Source of the DNA: JBEKYD01 sp052325345 | Lineage (GTDB): Bacteria; Acidobacteriota; Terriglobia; Bryobacterales; Bryobacteraceae | Assembly: GCA_052325345.1 (NCBI GenBank) | Contig: JBKQVG010000398.1 | Location: 1 to 20,692, forward strand | DNA: 20,692 bases | Direction: 5' to 3' | In this document: one piece after another, positions 1 through 6,700 of the stretch | Layout of the letters: each line of letters starts with the position of its first letter | Position numbering within the stretch: the first letter of the stretch is position 1 | Program-made: the position numbers and the translations under genes | Notes under the pieces: generated by a model | The model's input: the letters and a program-made list of their open reading frames with translations, nothing else | Told to the model about the DNA's origin: nothing | Database searches by the model: none

Positions 1-249
1 GTGCTCACCAATGTTGCCGGCGTCATCGGCATAGACGATGTTCTCGGAAGGAACTTTCCAGCGAGGGATTGCCGCTTCGAACTGCTCCCAATTCCGGGCG
101 CGGTCGAGGGCCAGTGATGCCAGGTAACCGGCCGCCCCTGGCTCAGTTCCGACCCACCGTAAGGCGAGGGCACGTTTGCCATCCTCCCATAACACAGGGC
201 CGTGGCGCGTGAATTTCAGATTCACCTCAACGGGCGCCGCGCCTTTCAC
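1..249 (-). CDS. Penicillin acylase (peptidase S45) family, internal fragment
   Basis: Reading the minus strand from 249 to the window edge gives 83 uninterrupted codons that resemble the middle of penicillin/acyl-homoserine-lactone acylases. They contain a VKG segment, then TRHGPVL, then LALRWVGTEP, then NWEQFEAAIPRW and finally ENIVYADDAGNIGEH, which follow the order of conserved blocks in the beta chain of this Ntn-hydrolase family. These enzymes are exported and cleave amide bonds of acylated substrates. The 3' part lies beyond base 1. The 5' part, with the signal peptide, alpha chain and the catalytic Ser that starts the beta chain, is absent because the sequence switches to flgG at about 250-258. 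The GTG at 249 is therefore an internal Val, not a start. Family assignment is good; whether the gene is truly broken or this is an assembly join is open. Confidence 0.75.
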   Translation of the reverse strand, partial: MKGAAPVEVNLKFTRHGPVLWEDGKRALALRWVGTEPGAAGYLASLALDRARNWEQFEAAIPRWKVPSENIVYADDAGNIGEH

Positions 250-258
250 AAAAAATAC
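249..258. other. Abrupt junction between a penicillin acylase fragment and 5'-truncated flgG
   Basis: Left of this point the minus strand encodes conserved penicillin acylase sequence. Right of it the plus strand encodes conserved FlgG sequence (HNLSNANTAGYK onward). The two genes are divergent and both lack their 5' ends at the same place, with no room for either start or promoter. The join lies in an A-rich run. No target-site duplication or transposon end is visible. A deletion, an inversion or a misassembly would all produce this. Confidence 0.7.
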
Positions 259-983
259 ACAACCTGTCCAACGCCAATACCGCCGGCTACAAAGCGCGGC
301 GGACCCAGTTTCAGGACCTGTTGTACCAGAACATGGTGCAGCCGGGCTCGGCCTCCAGCCAGCAATCCACCATGCCGACGGGGTTGCAACTGGGCCTGGG
401 AACGCGCGCGGCTTCGAACGAAATCATTTTCACCCAAGGCAACTCCACCGAGACGGATAACCCGCTGGACGTGGTAATCCAGGGGAACGGCTTCTTCCAG
501 ATCCGCCAGGCCTCCACCGGGCAGCTCGCTTACACCCGCAACGGCCAGTTCCAGCTCGACCGCAACGGCAACTTTGTGACTGCCAATGGAGACACGCTGG
601 AACCGCAGATCACCATCCCTTCCGCCGCGCAATCCATCACCATCGCTCAAGATGGGACGGTAAGCTACATGCTGCCCGGGCAGACCTCGGCGCAAAAGGC
701 CGGCCAGATTCAGCTTGCCGGATTTCAGAATCCGGCGGGACTGAACAGCATCGGCAACAGTCTCTACCAGCCCACCGACGCCACCGGCGATCCGGTGGTG
801 GCGAACCCGGGCGGGCAGGAGGGGATGGGCACTTTGCTGCAGGGCTACACCGAACAATCCAACGTCAGCATCGTCGAGGAGTTCGTTAACCTGATCCAGG
901 CGCAGCGCGCCTATGAGGCCAACTCCAAAGTGGTCAAAGCGGCCGACGATATGTACCAGCAGGTAAATAATCTCAAGCAATGA
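258..983 (+). CDS. flgG: Flagellar distal rod protein FlgG, 5'-truncated
   Basis: FlgG forms the distal rod that links the hook to the MS-ring and crosses the periplasm. The visible protein begins at HNLSNANTAGYK, equivalent to the Asn-rich motif near residue 25 of normal FlgG (about 260 residues). It continues through FQDLLYQ, NPLDVVIQGNGFFQI, TRNGQFQLDRNGNFV, and the C-terminal LLQGYTEQSNVSIVEEFVNLIQAQRAYEANSK, which is diagnostic for the FlgG/FlgE rod-hook family and FlgG in particular. About 241 residues remain. The N-terminal helix that drives assembly is missing. The frame is open back to 213 but contains no ATG or GTG before 321, and the TTG at 321 is internal to the conserved region, so no true start is present. 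The stop codon overlaps the flgA start (ATGA). Without the N-terminus it could not function as written. Confidence 0.93.
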   Translation, partial: HNLSNANTAGYKARRTQFQDLLYQNMVQPGSASSQQSTMPTGLQLGLGTRAASNEIIFTQGNSTETDNPLDVVIQGNGFFQIRQASTGQLAYTRNGQFQLDRNGNFVTANGDTLEPQITIPSAAQSITIAQDGTVSYMLPGQTSAQKAGQIQLAGFQNPAGLNSIGNSLYQPTDATGDPVVANPGGQEGMGTLLQGYTEQSNVSIVEEFVNLIQAQRAYEANSKVVKAADDMYQQVNNLKQ

Positions 984-1912
984 CGAGCGTGGCAACAATT
1001 CTGGTTTTGGCGCTTGGGCTGGCGGCCGGCGCGGTGAGCGCCACGGCGCAAACTCCGGGCTGCGCAACCCTCGCCGGCGACCACATTCTGGCCAAGGACC
1101 TGGCCGCTGTGGCGCCCGAATTTGCGGCCATACCTCCCCAGACCGAACTTGCTACGGCTCCGCTGCCCGGCTCGAGACGGACGTTTCATGTGGCGGAGTT
1201 GGCCTCGCTCGCCGAACGCTATTCTTTGCCGCCGGCGGGCCTTCGCGAAATCTGTTTCGAGTGGCCGATGGAACATCTCGATCCCGCCCGCATCGTCCAA
1301 GCGATGCAATCCGCGCTGGGGATTGCGGATGCGAAGATCGAGATCGCCGAAACCAGCCTCTACCCGGTGCCGCGCGGGCGGCTGGAGTTTTCACGCGAGC
1401 GGTTGGGGGTGCCGGCTTCTCCCGAACAGCGCTCCCCGGTGCTCTGGCCGGGCGACGTCGTCTACGGGTCCGGCCGCCGCTTCGCCATATGGGCTCGGGT
1501 GCGGATTGCCGCATCCTGTACGCGGCTGGTGGCTATCGAGAATCTGCGCTCGGACCAGCCCATCGAAGCGCGGGCCGTCGCGCTCAAGACGGAGACGTGT
1601 TTTCCACGCGGCGATGGCGCCGCGGATCCGAAGCAGGTTGAAGGCATGCAGCCGGTTCGCCCGATCGCCGCCGGCCAGGAAGTGCGCCTGGACGAACTGG
1701 AGCCCGCTGACGACATCGTTCGGGGCGAACTGGTTTCGGTCGAGGTCCGGATCGGGGCGGCTCATCTTACGTTCACCGGCCGTGCCGAATCGGCGGGCCG
1801 GTCTGGCGACCAGATCGATATTCGCAATCTGCAAAGCAACCGCGTATTTCAGGCGCGGGTCAGCGGGAAGGGCAAAGCGCAAGTGCTGGCCGCTTCCTCT
1901 ACGGTGCCATGA
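980..1912 (+). CDS. flgA: Flagellar P-ring assembly chaperone FlgA
   Basis: FlgA is a periplasmic chaperone needed for polymerising FlgI into the P-ring. The 310-residue protein starts with a Sec signal peptide (hydrophobic residues 4-20, ending near ATAQ), has a divergent middle region, and ends in a SAF/ChapFlgA-like domain from about residue 200. That domain includes the PVRPIAAGQEVRLDELEP segment and the GRAESAGRSGDQIDIRNLQSNRVFQARVSG segment typical of the FlgA C-terminus. It is longer than enteric FlgA (about 220 residues), because of an extended N-terminal part. The start ATG overlaps the flgG stop and the end overlaps flgH, so translational coupling in a flgG-A-H-I-J operon is likely. 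The position between flgG and flgH differs from enterics, where flgA is transcribed separately, but is common in other phyla. Confidence 0.88.
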   Translation: MTSVATILVLALGLAAGAVSATAQTPGCATLAGDHILAKDLAAVAPEFAAIPPQTELATAPLPGSRRTFHVAELASLAERYSLPPAGLREICFEWPMEHLDPARIVQAMQSALGIADAKIEIAETSLYPVPRGRLEFSRERLGVPASPEQRSPVLWPGDVVYGSGRRFAIWARVRIAASCTRLVAIENLRSDQPIEARAVALKTETCFPRGDGAADPKQVEGMQPVRPIAAGQEVRLDELEPADDIVRGELVSVEVRIGAAHLTFTGRAESAGRSGDQIDIRNLQSNRVFQARVSGKGKAQVLAASSTVP

Positions 1913-2637
1913 TGACGTCTCATCCGGATCGATTCTGTTTGTCTGTCTTGCTGCTGCTCGTCATGGGTAGCGCAGCGCTGGGCAGCGCCTGGGCATCCAA
2001 CACCAAGAAAAAGAAGGCCGCGGAGCCGAGCGCGCTCGACCGCTACCTGCAGGAGGCACTGAAGGATCAGCCCGCGCCGGTGCAGCCCTCGCCCGGCTCG
2101 CTGTGGTCTCCGGGCGCGCGCCTGATGGATATCGCGAGCGACGTACGCGCGGCCAGAGTGGACGATATGGTTACCGTTGTGGTGAGCGAAAACGCCACCG
2201 CGGTCGCCACCGGCGTCACCCAAACCGCGCGAACCTCCGCCGCCCAATCGAATATCACCGCGCTGGGCGGGGTGAAGAGCCCGAGCAATGCTTTGTCGAA
2301 CCTGTTGAACACCAGCTCTTCCACCTCGCTGAATGGGCAGGGGACGACCAGCCGCGGCGCCACCATCACCGCAACGCTTAGCGCACGCGTGACGCACGTG
2401 CTCCCCAACGGCTACCTGGTGGTGGAAGGCACCAAGGACGTAGTGGTCAATTCCGAGCACCAACTGGTGACGGTGCGGGGCGTGATCCGGCCTGCCGATC
2501 TCACCAGCGCCAACATGATCAGCTCCAACCAGATCGCGCAGATGGAAATCAAGATCGACGGCAAAGGTGTGATAAACGACGCGGTGCGGCGTCCCAACTT
2601 TCTGTATCGTCTGATCCTCGGCTTACTGCCGTTTTAG
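1909..2637 (+). CDS. flgH: Flagellar L-ring protein FlgH
   Basis: FlgH forms the outer-membrane L-ring, the bushing around the rod. The 242-residue protein has a hydrophobic leader (residues 11-30), then the family signature GSLWSPGARLMDIASDVRAARVDDMVTVVVSENATA, a Ser/Thr-rich middle, and the C-terminal part with THVLPNGYLVVEGTKDVVVN and VRGVIRPADLTSANMISSNQIAQMEI, all typical of FlgH. Length matches the family. FlgH is normally a lipoprotein, but no Cys lies at the end of the leader: the only N-terminal Cys is residue 10, before the hydrophobic stretch, and the leader ends in SAWASN, as expected for signal peptidase I. The ATG at 1909 overlaps the flgA stop; the next codon is also ATG and is an equal candidate. 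Confidence 0.93.
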   Translation: MMTSHPDRFCLSVLLLLVMGSAALGSAWASNTKKKKAAEPSALDRYLQEALKDQPAPVQPSPGSLWSPGARLMDIASDVRAARVDDMVTVVVSENATAVATGVTQTARTSAAQSNITALGGVKSPSNALSNLLNTSSSTSLNGQGTTSRGATITATLSARVTHVLPNGYLVVEGTKDVVVNSEHQLVTVRGVIRPADLTSANMISSNQIAQMEIKIDGKGVINDAVRRPNFLYRLILGLLPF

Positions 2638-2647
2638 GAAACTCAGG

Positions 2648-3730
2648 ATGAGAAGAGCGACGGCGGCATTGTTGGTGGCATCGATGGCGGCGGGAGCGGC
2701 CACGCGCCTCAAAGAACTGGTGTCGCTCGAAGGAGTGCGCGACAACCAACTCTTGGGGTACGGTCTGGTGGTGGGTCTGGCAGGCACGGGAGACCGGCAG
2801 CAGACCCTCTTCCCCACCCAGAGCCTGGCCAACATGCTGGAGCGCATGGGCCTCACCATCAACCCCACTACCATCCAGGTGAAAAATACCGCGGCGGTAA
2901 TGGTCACCGCTACTTTGCCGCCATTCGCGCAGCCCGGCTCGCGCATCGACGCCACCATCGCGGCCATCGGCGATGCGCCCAGTTTGCAGGGGGGCATCCT
3001 GCTGATGACGGGTCTGAAGGGCCCGGATAACCAGGTGTTCGCGGTGGCTCAAGGCCCGTTGATTCTCGGCGGCTTCGTCGCCGGCGGCGGCGCCAATGCC
3101 AAAACCGTCAACCACCCGACCGTGGGACGCATTCCCAATGGCGCCATCGTGGAGCGCGCCGCCCCATCCATACCGCTGGGTAATATCGTCAAGCTGCAAC
3201 TGGAAAGGGCGGACTTCACCAACGCCACGCGCGTGGCTGAAGCGCTCAACAAGCGCTTCGGCAAAGTGGCGCACGCCGATAGCGCGGCTTTGGTGACGGT
3301 TACCCTGCCCGCCGAGTTTCGAAACGATTCCACCGGCTTTGTCGCCGAGCTTGAGCGGCTCACCGTGGAGGTGGACCGTACCGCCGAAATCGTGGTCAAC
3401 GAGCGCACCGGGACCATTATCATGGGCAAGGATGTGCGCATCGCACCGGTCGCCATCCTGCAAGGGAGCCTTACCGTGGAAATTGAAACCACCATGCAGG
3501 TGAGCCAGCCGACTTCTTTTGGCGCCGGAAGCACCACGCAGGTGGTTCCCAAGGTTGCCGTGGGCGCCTCTCAGCAGCCGGTGCGCAACGTCATGCTGAA
3601 GCAGGGAGCCACCGTGGAGGAACTGGTGCAGGCATTGACATCGATCGGCTCCAGCCCGCGGGATATCATCTCGATTCTGCAGAATCTGAAAGACGCCGGC
3701 GCCATTGAAGCCGAACTGAAAGTGATTTGA
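2648..3730 (+). CDS. flgI: Flagellar P-ring protein FlgI
   Basis: FlgI builds the periplasmic P-ring around the rod in the peptidoglycan layer. The 360 residues match the usual length and are conserved from end to end. A short signal peptide precedes RLKELVSLEGVRDNQLLGYGLVVGLAGTGD, followed by FPTQSLANMLERMG, KNTAAVMVTATLPPFAQPGSRID, GGILLMTGLKG and RTGTIIMGKDVRIAPVAILQG, and a C-terminal segment ending in ISILQNLKDAGAIEAELKVI. All are FlgI hallmarks. A purine-rich ribosome-binding region (AGGAAACTCAGG) lies just before the ATG, 10 bases after the flgH stop. It is a partner of FlgA, encoded two genes upstream. No defects were seen. Confidence 0.96.
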   Translation: MRRATAALLVASMAAGAATRLKELVSLEGVRDNQLLGYGLVVGLAGTGDRQQTLFPTQSLANMLERMGLTINPTTIQVKNTAAVMVTATLPPFAQPGSRIDATIAAIGDAPSLQGGILLMTGLKGPDNQVFAVAQGPLILGGFVAGGGANAKTVNHPTVGRIPNGAIVERAAPSIPLGNIVKLQLERADFTNATRVAEALNKRFGKVAHADSAALVTVTLPAEFRNDSTGFVAELERLTVEVDRTAEIVVNERTGTIIMGKDVRIAPVAILQGSLTVEIETTMQVSQPTSFGAGSTTQVVPKVAVGASQQPVRNVMLKQGATVEELVQALTSIGSSPRDIISILQNLKDAGAIEAELKVI

Positions 3731-3733
3731 GCC

Positions 3734-4054
3734 ATGACAGATCCCATCGGGCCGTCGGCATCGGACAAGGCCGCTTCGGCCACCATCAACGCGCTGGGGA
3801 AGACGCGGCCCAAGGACGACCCCGCCAAGATTGTTTCCGCCGCCAAGCAGTTCGAAGCTTTGCTGATCGGCCAGATGATGAAATCGATGCACGATTCCGA
3901 CGGCGGATGGCTGGGCACCGGCGATGACGAATCGGCATCCTCCGCCATGGAATACGGCCAGGAGATCTTCGCCCAGTCAATGGCGCAAAACGGCGGCCTG
4001 GGCTTGGCGAACCTCATCGCCAAGGGCTTGCAGGATGCGTCGAAAGGCAGCTAG
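3734..4054 (+). CDS. flgJ: FlgJ-like flagellar rod-binding protein (single-domain)
   Basis: The 106-residue protein corresponds to the N-terminal rod-binding (rod cap) domain of FlgJ. Its core is AAKQFEALLIGQMMKSMHDSD, followed by a Ser/Ala stretch and the YGQEIFAQSMAQNGGLGLANLIAKGL segment, which is the conserved second half of this domain. In gammaproteobacteria FlgJ is about 310 residues, with a C-terminal glucosaminidase that opens the cell wall; that domain is absent, as in many other phyla. Here a separate enzyme would be needed, and a secreted lytic transglycosylase is encoded about 950 bases downstream. The gene begins 3 bases after the flgI stop and ends the operon ahead of a strong hairpin. 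Confidence 0.88.
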   Translation: MTDPIGPSASDKAASATINALGKTRPKDDPAKIVSAAKQFEALLIGQMMKSMHDSDGGWLGTGDDESASSAMEYGQEIFAQSMAQNGGLGLANLIAKGLQDASKGS

Positions 4055-4083
4055 TAGGGACCAGGAGTTGTGAAGAATCAAAA

Positions 4084-4138
4084 CGCAGGCCGAAGGCCTA
4101 CTCCACGTGGAGTAGGCGTTTACGCCTGCGCTTTTTCC
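4084..4138. terminator. Bidirectional rho-independent terminator between flgJ and fliS
   Basis: A long inverted repeat is centred at 4106/4107. The inner arms form a perfect 20-bp palindrome (4097-4116), and outer arms CGCAGGC (4084-4090) and GCCTGCG (4124-4130) pair across a small internal loop. A T-run follows on the plus strand (GCTTTTTCC), and on the minus strand the stem is followed by GTTTTGATT. It lies between the convergent flgJ and fliS genes, as expected for a shared terminator. Confidence 0.85.
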
Positions 4139-4144
4139 GTGAAT

Positions 4145-4158
4145 CGAGATCGATCTCG
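4145..4158. repeat. 14-bp perfect palindrome after fliS
   Basis: The sequence CGAGATCGATCTCG reads the same on both strands and starts about 8 bases beyond the fliS stop codon. It could add a short hairpin to the fliS transcript end ahead of the main terminator, or be a protein-binding site. Its role is not established. Confidence 0.45.
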
Positions 4159-4165
4159 CGCCCCA

Positions 4166-4651
4166 TCAGGCGCACCAGGATTGCGGGGTGTATTCCGCTT
4201 CCGCGGTATCGGACGAAGGCAGCAGGGTATGTGCCTCGGCTCGGTACGGATTAGAGGCGGAGGCCGGCGCGGCGGTCTTATGCTGGATGGCGGACCAGCC
4301 TTCGTTGAGCGTCTCCAGCAGCGATTCAACCTCGTCCAGCGGCGCGGTCTGCCGGGTCACGCTGGCTTCGAGCAACTTCCTGCGCATGTATTGATAGAGC
4401 CTGGAGAGGTTCTGGCTGATGGAGCCACCGACTTTATGATTCAGCGAGGCTTCGAGTTCGCCCAGGATCGCCAACAGTTTAGTGACCGACTTGGCCCTTC
4501 CGGCGATATCGCCCTCCCGCTGGCAGGCGCGCGCGTTCCGCACCTCGATGAGCGCGTGCTCATACAAAATCTGAATCAGTTCCACCGGGTCCGCCGTCAG
4601 GATTCGGCTCTCCAGATAACTCTTTCTGCGCATATTCTCCGCTGTTTGCAT
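4166..4651 (-). CDS. fliS: Flagellin chaperone FliS
   Basis: FliS binds the C-terminus of flagellin in the cytoplasm and stops it from polymerising before export. The 161-residue protein begins at an ATG whose A is the last base of the upstream stop codon (TAATG). It carries YLESRILTADPVELIQILYEHAL, the classic FliS N-terminal signature, then helices with ARACQREGDIAGRAKSVTKLLAILGELEASLN and a YQYMRRKLLEASV segment corresponding to the LyxYm motif. The C-terminal 30 residues are variable. An upstream in-frame extension to 4786 overlaps the flaG-like gene and has no family similarity, so it was rejected. It forms a two-gene operon with the flaG-like gene. Confidence 0.9.
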   Translation of the reverse strand: MQTAENMRRKSYLESRILTADPVELIQILYEHALIEVRNARACQREGDIAGRAKSVTKLLAILGELEASLNHKVGGSISQNLSRLYQYMRRKLLEASVTRQTAPLDEVESLLETLNEGWSAIQHKTAAPASASNPYRAEAHTLLPSSDTAEAEYTPQSWCA

Positions 4652-4932
4652 TACCGCTCTTTCTCCAGTTCCGCCGCCATCCGTAAGACTTCTTCGGGGG
4701 GGAGCAGATCGATGACATCGCCGTCCTCCTGCTCCACCAATTCCACCAACAGGGGCTTGCCGGGGGTCCCCCGGCGCAGTTTCCATACCCGGCCGCGAGC
4801 ATCCAACTCGCCTCGGTTCAGGGCCCGAATGGCTGCCACGAGCTGCTGCATCAGGGCCATGTTGTCTTGCCCGGAGACGCCACCGCCGATCCCAGTGCTC
4901 ATGGATATGCCATTGAGAGGTCCAATGCCCAT
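4651..4932 (-). CDS. flaG: FlaG-like small flagellar protein
   Basis: The protein is 93 residues. After a variable N-terminus rich in Gly, it has an AIRALNRGELDARGR segment and ends with LLVELVEQEDGDVIDLLPPEEVLRMAAEL. This matches the FlaG C-terminal pattern, in which a beta strand, a Asp/Glu-Gly-x-Val-Ile turn and a PPEEVL helix follow each other. FlaG proteins are encoded next to fliD/fliS and influence filament length. The location directly before fliS with a TAATG overlap supports the call. A ribosome-binding site GGAAAGG lies 10 bases before the ATG; an in-frame ATG 10 codons later is a second start option. The function is inferred from family and context. Confidence 0.68.
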   Translation of the reverse strand: MGIGPLNGISMSTGIGGGVSGQDNMALMQQLVAAIRALNRGELDARGRVWKLRRGTPGKPLLVELVEQEDGDVIDLLPPEEVLRMAAELEKER

Positions 4933-4948
4933 ATCGGAATTACCTTTC

Positions 4949-4980
4949 CGCTCTCACACTATATATCGGCGCTCTCACAC
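4949..4980. repeat. Two direct repeats in the flaG/transglycosylase intergenic region
   Basis: The 11-mer CGCTCTCACAC occurs at 4949-4959 and 4970-4980, exactly 21 bp apart (two helical turns). A related ATATCGG occurs at 4931-4937 and 4963-4969. They lie in the 69-bp divergent region and the downstream copy falls between the -35 and -10 elements of the sigma-28-like promoter, so they could be binding sites of a regulator acting on both genes. Confidence 0.45.
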
Positions 4981-4990
4981 CGATTTTCTA
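4963..4990 (-). promoter_or_regulatory. Sigma-28 (FliA)-like promoter for flaG-fliS
   Basis: On the minus strand a -10 box GCCGATAT (4970-4963, 7 of 8 to the GCCGATAA consensus) follows a TAGA element (4990-4987, near the TAAA consensus) after 16 bases. The predicted start is about 23 bases upstream of the flaG ATG, leaving room for GGAAAGG. Filament genes such as flaG and fliS are the class expected to use sigma-28. An overlapping TATAGT could also serve a housekeeping sigma factor. Confidence 0.55.
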
Positions 4991-5001
4991 CGGATACTCA
5001 C

Positions 5002-5751
5002 ATGCCCAAACTAAGTCTTCCCCGCGCGTTGCGGGACCTCGCAGCCATCATTTTCTTGCTTCAGCCGCTCTACGCCCAGCCGGCTACGCCATCCACCGGG
5101 CAAGCAAGCGGACCGCCAGCCGGCCGGCCAGCGGTTCCTCCTCCGGCGGATGCTCGTGCGGACATGGATGCCGCCGTTGCCCGCCAGCGTACGGCGGCCG
5201 CGGCCATCGAGGCCTCGCTCGATCGGCAGCGGGCGTCCGTACAGCAACAGATCGCCCAGACATCTACCGGCAGCTTCTTTGTTTTACCGCCTCCCATGAC
5301 GCTTGGGGCCACCGTTGCCGCGCCGGCGTTGTTCGGCGCGTTCGCCGACTGCGACCCCTTGCCCTCCGCCCAGGTAGACACGTTGGTCGGTGACGCCGCC
5401 AAACACCAGCAACTGGAAGAGGATGTGCTCCGCGGCGTGATGCGGCAGGAATCCGCCTTTCGGCCCTGCGCGGTTTCCTCGCAAGGCGCCATGGGCTTGA
5501 TGCAACTCATGCCCGCCACCGCCGACCAGTATGGCGTCAAACATCCCTTCGATCCGGTCGAAAACGTGGAAGCTGGCGCCAAGTTGTTGAAAGAGCTGCT
5601 TTCCCGCTACGGTGGCGATCTCACCATGGCGCTGGGCGCATATAATGCAGGCGCCGCCAAGGTGGATGCCGCCTCAGGCGTGCCAAAAATCCCGGAAACC
5701 CAGGACTACGTGCAGAAGATCATGTCCAATCTGCCCGCCAAACAGCAGTAG
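5002..5751 (+). CDS. Secreted lytic transglycosylase (SLT domain)
   Basis: The 249-residue protein has an N-terminal signal peptide (hydrophobic residues 13-25, ending near YAQP), a Pro/Ala-rich stretch to about residue 50, a short helix rich in Ala, Arg and Gln (about 55-86), and a C-terminal SLT domain from about residue 125. Catalytic Glu150 is in MRQES. The other family motifs are GAMGLMQLMPATA and LGAYNAGAAKV. Such enzymes cleave the MurNAc-GlcNAc bond of peptidoglycan with formation of 1,6-anhydro ends. Two Cys (117 and 156) could form a disulfide. The start at 5002 puts the signal peptide at the N-terminus; a longer frame to 4867 would run over the flaG-like gene and is rejected. Because FlgJ here lacks a hydrolase domain, this enzyme may open the wall for the rod, but that is inferred from position only. 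Confidence 0.9.
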   Translation: MPKLSLPRALRDLAAIIFLLQPLYAQPATPSTGQASGPPAGRPAVPPPADARADMDAAVARQRTAAAAIEASLDRQRASVQQQIAQTSTGSFFVLPPPMTLGATVAAPALFGAFADCDPLPSAQVDTLVGDAAKHQQLEEDVLRGVMRQESAFRPCAVSSQGAMGLMQLMPATADQYGVKHPFDPVENVEAGAKLLKELLSRYGGDLTMALGAYNAGAAKVDAASGVPKIPETQDYVQKIMSNLPAKQQ

Positions 5752-5810
5752 ATCCGGGTTTTTCCCAAGATTTCCACGAAAGAACCGGTTCGCTCGCCGA
5801 TAAGCGGTAT

Positions 5811-6137
5811 GTGAGCGAGTTCTTCCGGCGGGCCGAAGAGATTCTGCAGATTGCGACTACGGGGAATACCGGGGCCGGCGACACTGCTCTGGTTCTGGAT
5901 CGCCAGGGCGGGCTCCGCATGTTAGACCCAACCGGATGGTCGCTCCCGGCTTTGGCTGCGGAATACGGGGCAGCGGCCGTTTATCGCGTCATCCGCCGCG
6001 GGAACTCGGTCCGGGTGGAAGGCTGGAATGGCTCCCAGCGATGCCTGTTGGAAGGACAATCCGCAGCCGCTTGCCTGTCCAACATGCTGGCTCGTGGATC
6101 CGCCAGCTTCCAAATGTCCCTCGCCAGTGCGGTCTGA
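5811..6137 (+). CDS. Small conserved-looking hypothetical protein
   Basis: The predicted product is 108 residues from a GTG at 5811, 59 bases after the transglycosylase gene and on the same strand. I do not recognise a named family. It has an amphipathic N-terminal helix (EFFRRAEEILQIA), a beta-rich middle with ALVLDRQGGLRML and AAAVYRVIRRGNSVRVEGWNGSQRCLLE, and a Ser/Ala-rich tail. No signal peptide or membrane segment is seen. The frame stays open upstream into the end of the transglycosylase gene and no good ribosome-binding site precedes the GTG, so the start is uncertain. Codon use resembles that of its neighbours, which supports real coding. Confidence 0.5.
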   Translation: MSEFFRRAEEILQIATTGNTGAGDTALVLDRQGGLRMLDPTGWSLPALAAEYGAAAVYRVIRRGNSVRVEGWNGSQRCLLEGQSAAACLSNMLARGSASFQMSLASAV

Positions 6138-6144
6138 ACGGTGG

Positions 6145-6270
6145 CAGCGATCAGCGATCAGCGATTAGCAATCACCGGTCAGCAGCTTACGCGCACTTAC
6201 CCGAGAGCAGTCAGCTCTGCCCTCAAGACGATGCGCGTTGGGTAAAGCTGACCGCTGAGTGCTGAACGCT
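6145..6270. repeat. Imperfect inverted repeat between convergent genes
   Basis: The left side (6145-6183) begins with tandem CAGCGAT units. Its last 24 bases (6160-6183) pair with 6247-6270 at 20 of 24 positions, enclosing a smaller hairpin (AGAGC-AGTCA-GCTCT). It separates the hypothetical gene from the convergent PilZ gene, so it could terminate both transcripts. It resembles dispersed extragenic repeats, but no other copy is in this window. Confidence 0.5.
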
Positions 6271-6272
6271 TA

Positions 6273-6650
6273 TCACGCCACGTAGTCGCAAGTGGCTGTT
6301 CTGGCGGCAGCTTGGTCGAAGGACCTCGCGCCCCGCGTTCGAAATTCGTAGCCGCTCATTCTTGCCACTGTCCGTTGCGCATCGCTCCGCAGCACTTTGC
6401 CCCACACCAGCAGTTCGAGAGGGCAGACATTTTGCAAGAGAAACGGCCACTCAAGACGCAGCTCGATCTCTACGCCCACAGGCGGTGGATTATCCGTCAC
6501 GAAACGGATTCCGCCGCTGCTCAGGTCCTCGGTGGTACCGCTCCCGGCCACCGCAACGCCGCATTTCCGATAGCTGAAGTGGAGGGGCAGTTGGAACGTG
6601 TAGCGCCGGTCAATGCGCCGGTCGCCGTAGATGAGTTCTTGGTCCTTCAT
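6273..6650 (-). CDS. PilZ domain protein (probable c-di-GMP receptor)
   Basis: The 125-residue protein is a single PilZ domain. It has an RRxxxR element near residue 11 (DRRIDRRYTF) and DLSSGGIRF near residue 43, the two motifs that contact cyclic di-GMP. These are followed by ELRLEWPF, LVWGKVLR and a final YEFRT strand, all typical of the beta barrel. It is cytoplasmic with no other domain, like adaptor PilZ proteins. The ATG is close behind a GGGAAG sequence. A GCCGATGA sequence at 6673-6666 resembles a sigma-28 -10 box but has no matching -35 element. A role in motility control is suggested only by nearness to flagellar genes. Confidence 0.85.
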   Translation of the reverse strand: MKDQELIYGDRRIDRRYTFQLPLHFSYRKCGVAVAGSGTTEDLSSGGIRFVTDNPPPVGVEIELRLEWPFLLQNVCPLELLVWGKVLRSDAQRTVARMSGYEFRTRGARSFDQAAARTATCDYVA

Positions 6651-6700
6651 ACTTCCCTATTGACATCATCGGCCAGGACGACCCAAGCCGATAGTCCTGA

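Noticed and set aside
4070..5014. A 314-codon plus-strand frame across the terminator, fliS and flaG
   Set aside because: It reads through a terminator hairpin and is antisense to two recognised flagellar genes.
6651..6690. A sigma-28 promoter for the PilZ gene
   Set aside because: GCCGATGA at 6673-6666 fits the -10 box, but no TAAA-like -35 element is at the right distance and the leader would be very short.
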